Assembly (NCBI GenBank): GCA_020848315.1
Contig: JADLAH010000222.1
Span: forward strand, 1 to 11,554
Direction: 5' to 3'
Length of the DNA: 11,554 nucleotides
From: Chitinophagales bacterium
GTDB lineage: Bacteria; Bacteroidota; Bacteroidia; Chitinophagales; JADIYW01
The stretch's first letter is position 1; each line of letters opens with the position of its first letter. The translations under genes were made by a program, and so were the position numbers. Shown here piece after piece: positions 8,745 through 11,554 of the stretch. A model generated the notes under the pieces. It ran no database searches and had not been told where the DNA came from. It saw only the letters and a list, made by a program, of their open reading frames with translations.

Positions 8745-8768
8745 TATTTGGCTAATTTTTCTCGGTTG

Positions 8769-8803
8769 CAAATATAGCATTCGACACTTGAAATAGTACA
8801 AAA
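8769..8803 (-). promoter_or_regulatory. Probable promoter of the act-cox operon
   Basis: On the minus strand, TATATTTG at 8776-8769 matches the Bacteroidota -7 box TAnnTTTG exactly. A TTTTG element at 8803-8799, 22 bases further upstream, fits the -33 box (TTTG or TTG). Transcription would begin about 4-5 bases past the -7 box, giving a leader of about 20 bases before the actA ATG. It is the only strong match I found ahead of a gene of the operon, so it may drive all seven genes seen here. Confidence 0.65.
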
Positions 8804-9047
8804 TGTGGAAAAATCTGCTATTTAGAATAATTTTAAATAAGTTACATGATATTGATTTTCAAAGCTTAAACTCATGACATGAAGTATCCCTAAAAAGAAT
8901 TTAATGTACATTTAACATTTCTTTACGCAAATCCGGAACATTTTACCGGAATGCCAGCAAATACCTGTGGAATACTTGTTTTCTAGGATGTCAGCAAGGT
9001 TTCCCAAACACATAAAAAACAGCCGGAAAAAGACAATTTGTAAGGTT

Positions 9048-9079
9048 TTGGCGGCAGATGCGACTTTTTAACTATTTTG
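9048..9079 (+). promoter_or_regulatory. Weak candidate promoter for the lipoprotein gene
   Basis: TTG at 9048-9050 (within TTTTG) is followed after 22 bases by TATTTTG at 9073-9079. This resembles the Bacteroidota -33/-7 pair but is one base short of TAnnTTTG. Its spacing equals that of the actA promoter. If real, it would give a leader of about 33 bases before the ATG at 9118 and would exclude the upstream in-frame ATG at 9058. Confidence 0.3.
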
Positions 9080-9117
9080 GCATCATTTTTACTGTTTCCA
9101 AACCAATACATAAGACT

Positions 9118-10296
9118 ATGCGCAAACATTACCTGATATCTTCTTTTTTTATTTTATTGCTATCGCTGAGTAGCTGCCAGAGTATCAAAAAAAGCTACGA
9201 CAGCAGAAACTACGACCAGGTGGTTCGCCTGTTTCTTGAAAAGAAAAAAATCTCGGACGAAGAAATCAGTTTGTTTGAAAAGGCCTATGCTGCTATGTTG
9301 GAGCGTGACAAGGAAAAAATAAAGACACTGAAAAGTCTGAACAACGGCGACCGATGGGAAGAAATTTTTGATATTTACTCGGCGATACAAACCCGACAAA
9401 ATGCGATATTGAAAGTATTGCCTTTATATTACAGCGACGGACGCAAAGCTAGCATTGAAACCTTTGATTTATCTGCCGCTCTCGAGGAATCTAGACAAAA
9501 CGCCGCGCAGAGTTATTACGATCAGGGATTGAAATTGCTGAACTCCGGAAAGAAACAAAGTATCCGCCAGTCGCTGGAATATTTCTCGGCATCGCGCAAA
9601 TTTTATATCAACTATAAAGACGTCAATGAACTGATGGAAATAGCAATGGAAAAGGGCAAAAATTACGCGCTGCTGATCGTCGATAAAAATCCGATGCTGC
9701 TGCTGCCACCATCATTTGAACAAAGCATCGTCGACCAGTTGCAACTCACCCAAAAAGACCAGTGGGTACACCTCGATTACCGGGAAAAATCAGGCATTAA
9801 CTACGATTATATCGTGAAGCTCAACCTCTATTCCATTCAGGTTTCGCCGGAGTCCGTGAAGGAAATACACACCACTGAAGAAAAGCGTGTGGAAGATGGC
9901 TGGCAATATGTGCTGGATGAACGCGGCAATGTCAAAAAAGACTCTTTGGGCAATGACATCAAAATACCGAAATACAAAACCATTCAATGCAAAGTGAAAG
10001 AAGTGCGCATGCAGAAAACAGCGCAGGTATTCGGCGATGCAACTATCTATGATGGTTTCACCAAAAGTTTTGTTCGTTCCACCAAATGCACAGGCAATGC
10101 GGCCTACAATTATTCGTTCTATGAGATATTCGGCGACAAACAGGCGCTGAGTACGGCTACCTTGCAGAAACTGCATTTGCCGCCGGGTGTTTTCCCGAAT
10201 ACTTTCGAGATGGTGGAGCAGTCCAAGAATGAACTCATCCGCTGCTACCAGGATTTCATCAGCCGAAATTATCAGCAGTTAGCCTACATACATTAA
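9118..10296 (+). CDS. Uncharacterised lipoprotein with helical, TPR-like N-terminal half
   Basis: I do not recognise this 392-residue protein. It starts with a clear lipoprotein signal: MRK, a hydrophobic run and lipobox LSLSSC, with Cys20 as the lipid-bearing residue. Residues after Cys20 (QSIKKS) lack the acidic surface-export signal seen in some Bacteroidota lipoproteins, so a periplasmic location is more likely. Residues of about 25-195 look largely helical, with repeated phrases such as SRNYDQVVRLFLEKK, AAQSYYDQGLKLLNSGKK and SLEYFSASRKF, suggesting TPR-like helix pairs. Residues of about 205-335 look strand-rich and hold a notable DERGNVKKDSLGNDIKIPKY segment. The tail (about 345-392) is helical again. 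The frame is open from 9058, but only the ATG at 9118 puts the signal peptide at the N-terminus. It is divergent from the act operon and followed 35 bases later by rsmG. No function can be assigned; a periplasmic scaffold or assembly role is only a guess. Confidence 0.85.
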   Translation: MRKHYLISSFFILLLSLSSCQSIKKSYDSRNYDQVVRLFLEKKKISDEEISLFEKAYAAMLERDKEKIKTLKSLNNGDRWEEIFDIYSAIQTRQNAILKVLPLYYSDGRKASIETFDLSAALEESRQNAAQSYYDQGLKLLNSGKKQSIRQSLEYFSASRKFYINYKDVNELMEIAMEKGKNYALLIVDKNPMLLLPPSFEQSIVDQLQLTQKDQWVHLDYREKSGINYDYIVKLNLYSIQVSPESVKEIHTTEEKRVEDGWQYVLDERGNVKKDSLGNDIKIPKYKTIQCKVKEVRMQKTAQVFGDATIYDGFTKSFVRSTKCTGNAAYNYSFYEIFGDKQALSTATLQKLHLPPGVFPNTFEMVEQSKNELIRCYQDFISRNYQQLAYIH

Positions 10297-10299
10297 TAC

Positions 10300-10320
10300 G
10301 TGATGTGGCGTCACTTTATT
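10300..10320 (+). terminator. Possible short terminator after the lipoprotein gene
   Basis: Four bases past the stop codon, GTGATG (10300-10305) and CGTCAC (10309-10314) can pair around a 3-base loop. This is six pairs, one of them G-T. TTTATT follows at 10315-10320. The stem is short and the T-run is interrupted, so termination may be partial. The next bases form the -7 box of rsmG. Confidence 0.35.
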
Positions 10321-10327
10321 ACCTTTG
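10320..10327 (+). promoter_or_regulatory. -7 box of a probable leaderless rsmG promoter
   Basis: TACCTTTG matches TAnnTTTG exactly and ends four bases before the rsmG ATG at 10332. Bacteroidota transcripts usually begin about 4-5 bases after this box, so the mRNA would start at or next to the A of the ATG. The -33 side is poor: GTG at 10300-10302 with a 17-base spacer is the best candidate. Confidence 0.5.
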
Positions 10328-10331
10328 CGGC

Positions 10332-10925
10332 ATGGATATACTGAAAAGCTATTTTCCGGAACTCACCCCACAGCAGTTGCAGCAACTGAACGAACTGAAT
10401 GAACTGTATGCCACCTGGAATGCACGCATTAATGTGATTTCCAGAAAGGATATGGATAACTTTACCATACACCATGTACTGCATTCACTGGCCATCGCGA
10501 AAGTGCATCCATTTCAGCCGGGCGACAAGGTGCTGGATATCGGCACAGGCGGCGGTTTTCCGGGCATTCCGCTCGCAATTGCATTTCCGGAAACACACTT
10601 CACGCTGACGGATTCCATTGCAAAAAAAATACAGGTAGTAGAGGCTGTCGCGCAGGCGCTCGGTCTGAAAAATGTAACCACAAAAGTGGCCCGTGCGGAA
10701 ACGCTGACAACACCATTTGATTATGTAGTCACCAGAGCGGTTGCACAGATGAGTGAACTCCTCCGCTGGAGCAAAAACAAACATCCGAAAAAAATCATCG
10801 CGCTGAAAGGTGGTGATCTGAAAGAAGAACTGCAGGATATCAAAAAAAATATCCGTGTAGTGGACATCAAAGATTTATTTTCCGAACCGTTTTTTGAAAC
10901 AAAAAAAGTAGTTATCTGCAGTTAA
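10332..10925 (+). CDS. rsmG: 16S rRNA (guanine527-N7)-methyltransferase RsmG (GidB)
   Basis: A 197-residue SAM-dependent enzyme that methylates N7 of G527 in 16S rRNA in the cytoplasm. Residues 1-60 form the helical front domain, with YATWNARINVISRKD at 26-40 and the HHVLHSL phrase at 47-53. The SAM-binding motif VLDIGTGGGFPGIPLA spans 67-82, followed by the acidic end of strand 2 (LTDSIAKK, 92-99). VARAE (119-123), VVTRAVAQM (132-140) and LKGG (158-161) are the other family motifs. Length is close to the usual 200-240 residues. The frame is open back to a GTG at 10305, but I choose the ATG at 10332: it begins with the usual MDILKSYFPEL-type start, and the upstream extension coincides with the terminator-like hairpin and promoter box. 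Its 3' end overlaps the convergent mtaB by 14 bases. Confidence 0.95.
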   Translation: MDILKSYFPELTPQQLQQLNELNELYATWNARINVISRKDMDNFTIHHVLHSLAIAKVHPFQPGDKVLDIGTGGGFPGIPLAIAFPETHFTLTDSIAKKIQVVEAVAQALGLKNVTTKVARAETLTTPFDYVVTRAVAQMSELLRWSKNKHPKKIIALKGGDLKEELQDIKKNIRVVDIKDLFSEPFFETKKVVICS

Positions 10926-10937
10926 AAGCAGCAGATA
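10901..10937 (-). terminator. Possible intrinsic terminator of mtaB
   Basis: TATCTGC at 10913-10919 and GCAGATA at 10931-10937 form a perfect 7-base stem with an 11-base loop. On the minus strand the stem is followed after five bases by seven T residues (10907-10901), the layout of a rho-independent terminator for mtaB. The stem lies in the last codons of mtaB and includes part of its stop codon, so a translating ribosome could disturb it. On the plus strand no T-run follows, so it would not end the rsmG transcript. Confidence 0.4.
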
Positions 10938-11554
10938 CAACGGTCGCTTTCATATTGCCGTCATCATCTATTCCTTCCAGCATAACCGGCACCAGCTGGT
11001 TCACTAACGCAGCATCATAAGGTACATTCACTTTGATGTAATTATCCGTAAACCCGTGCATAATCTGGCCTTTCTGCTCTTCTTCCATCAGCGCCAAGCG
11101 CTCCTGTCCTACAAACTGACTGTAAAAATGATAGCGTTTTTTTTCACTCAGCGTGCGCAGCATCGCGTTGCGTTCATTGCGCACCGCCATCGGCACAGCA
11201 TCCGGCATTTCAATCGCTTTAGTATTGGCTCTTTCCGAATAAGTGAACACGTGCAGATAAGATACATCCAGTTGCTGGATGAACTGATACGTCTCCAGAA
11301 AATCTTCGTCTGTTTCTCCCGGAAATCCAACAATCACATCCACACCGATGCAGGCATGCGGCATTTCAGATTTTATTTTTTGCACACGGCTCGCATATAC
11401 TTCGCGCTTGTAACGGCGCTGCATCAGCTTCAGCATTTTATCGCTGCCACTCTGCAGCGGCACATGGAAATGCGGCATAAAACGCCGGCTATTCGCGACG
11501 AATGAAATAATCTCATCCGTCAGCAGATTCGGTTCGATGGAAGAAATGCGGAAA
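10912..11554 (-). CDS. mtaB: tRNA t6A37 methylthiotransferase MtaB, C-terminal part (5' end outside window)
   Basis: The last 213 residues of a radical-SAM methylthiotransferase; the frame is open at the right edge. It begins with FRISSIEPNLLTDEIISF and continues through FMPHFHVPLQSGSDKML, MQRRYKREVYASRV and GVDVIVGFPGETDEDF, all core motifs of the family. PHFHVPLQSGS fits the MtaB branch better than MiaB (HLPVQSGS) or RimO (LPLQH). The C-terminal part (about the last 65 residues, with MHGFTDNYIKVNVPYD) is the short TRAM domain that binds tRNA. MtaB adds a methylthio group to t6A at position 37 of certain tRNAs, giving ms2t6A. The catalytic CxxxCxxC motif and the N-terminal cluster domain lie outside the window. 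The stop codon is at 10914-10912, within the end of rsmG. The frame has an internal Met, but homology clearly continues upstream of it, so that is not the start. Confidence 0.9.
   Translation of the reverse strand, partial: FRISSIEPNLLTDEIISFVANSRRFMPHFHVPLQSGSDKMLKLMQRRYKREVYASRVQKIKSEMPHACIGVDVIVGFPGETDEDFLETYQFIQQLDVSYLHVFTYSERANTKAIEMPDAVPMAVRNERNAMLRTLSEKKRYHFYSQFVGQERLALMEEEQKGQIMHGFTDNYIKVNVPYDAALVNQLVPVMLEGIDDDGNMKATVVSAAFNCR

Larger units (their letters stand above)
8745..9117. other. Divergent intergenic region between the act operon and the lipoprotein gene
   Basis: This 373-base AT-rich gap holds the actA promoter on its left and a weaker candidate promoter for the lipoprotein gene on its right. 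Between them (about 8820-9040) I see no credible coding frame, tRNA or convincing terminator. CCGGAA occurs three times (8933-8938, 8947-8952 and 9024-9029). The first two copies lie within TCCGG and CCGGA halves that could pair as a 5-base stem with a 9-base loop (8932-8951). This is too short to call an operator. The region is long enough for regulator binding, but nothing in it identifies a regulator. Confidence 0.6.

Noticed and set aside
8745..8801. Longer actA start at 8801
   Set aside because: The added residues precede a normal signal peptide, and a perfect -7 box lies within them.
8932..8951. TCCGG/CCGGA inverted repeat in the divergent intergenic region
   Set aside because: Five base pairs with a 9-base loop and no T-run or known operator pattern; recorded only in the intergenic entry.
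9058..9117. Upstream in-frame ATG giving a 20-residue longer lipoprotein
   Set aside because: The extension would bury the lipoprotein signal peptide inside the protein, and the best candidate promoter lies downstream of this ATG.

Overview
The window looks like the chromosome of a member of the Bacteroidota, probably near Chitinophagales (the lineage is my inference). The main evidence is a complete operon for alternative complex III (ACIII) with Bacteroidota-type subunits directly followed by a cytochrome oxidase gene. Supporting signs are promoter boxes of the form TAnnTTTG, start codons without Shine-Dalgarno sequences, and lipoprotein signal peptides ending in S-C.

Layout: positions 1-8744 hold seven genes on the minus strand, transcribed from right to left: actA, actB, actC, actD, actE, actF and the 5' part of coxB, which runs off the left edge. 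The gaps are 6 to 64 bases, and the only clear promoter lies ahead of actA. The 373-base gap at 8745-9117 separates this operon from a divergent plus-strand group: an unrecognised 392-residue lipoprotein (9118-10296) and rsmG (10332-10925). The 3' end of a minus-strand mtaB gene (10912-11554, cut by the right edge) converges on rsmG and overlaps it by 14 bases.

How the genes work together: ACIII oxidises membrane quinol and passes electrons to c-type hemes. ActC and ActF are the ten-helix membrane subunits. ActB is a periplasmic iron-sulfur protein whose molybdopterin-type domain has no catalytic role in this family. ActA is multiheme, ActE is a monoheme lipoprotein, and ActD is a small two-helix subunit. 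The adjacent coxB implies co-production with an aa3/caa3-type oxygen reductase, as in the ACIII-oxidase supercomplex known from Flavobacterium. RsmG and MtaB are housekeeping RNA-modification enzymes with no evident link to respiration.

I see no mobile element, CRISPR array, tRNA, rRNA or phage gene. ACIII is a described system, so I do not claim a new one. The points most worth a second look are the fused six-heme ActA, the histidine-rich segment in ActF, the apparently leaderless rsmG, and the uncharacterised lipoprotein.
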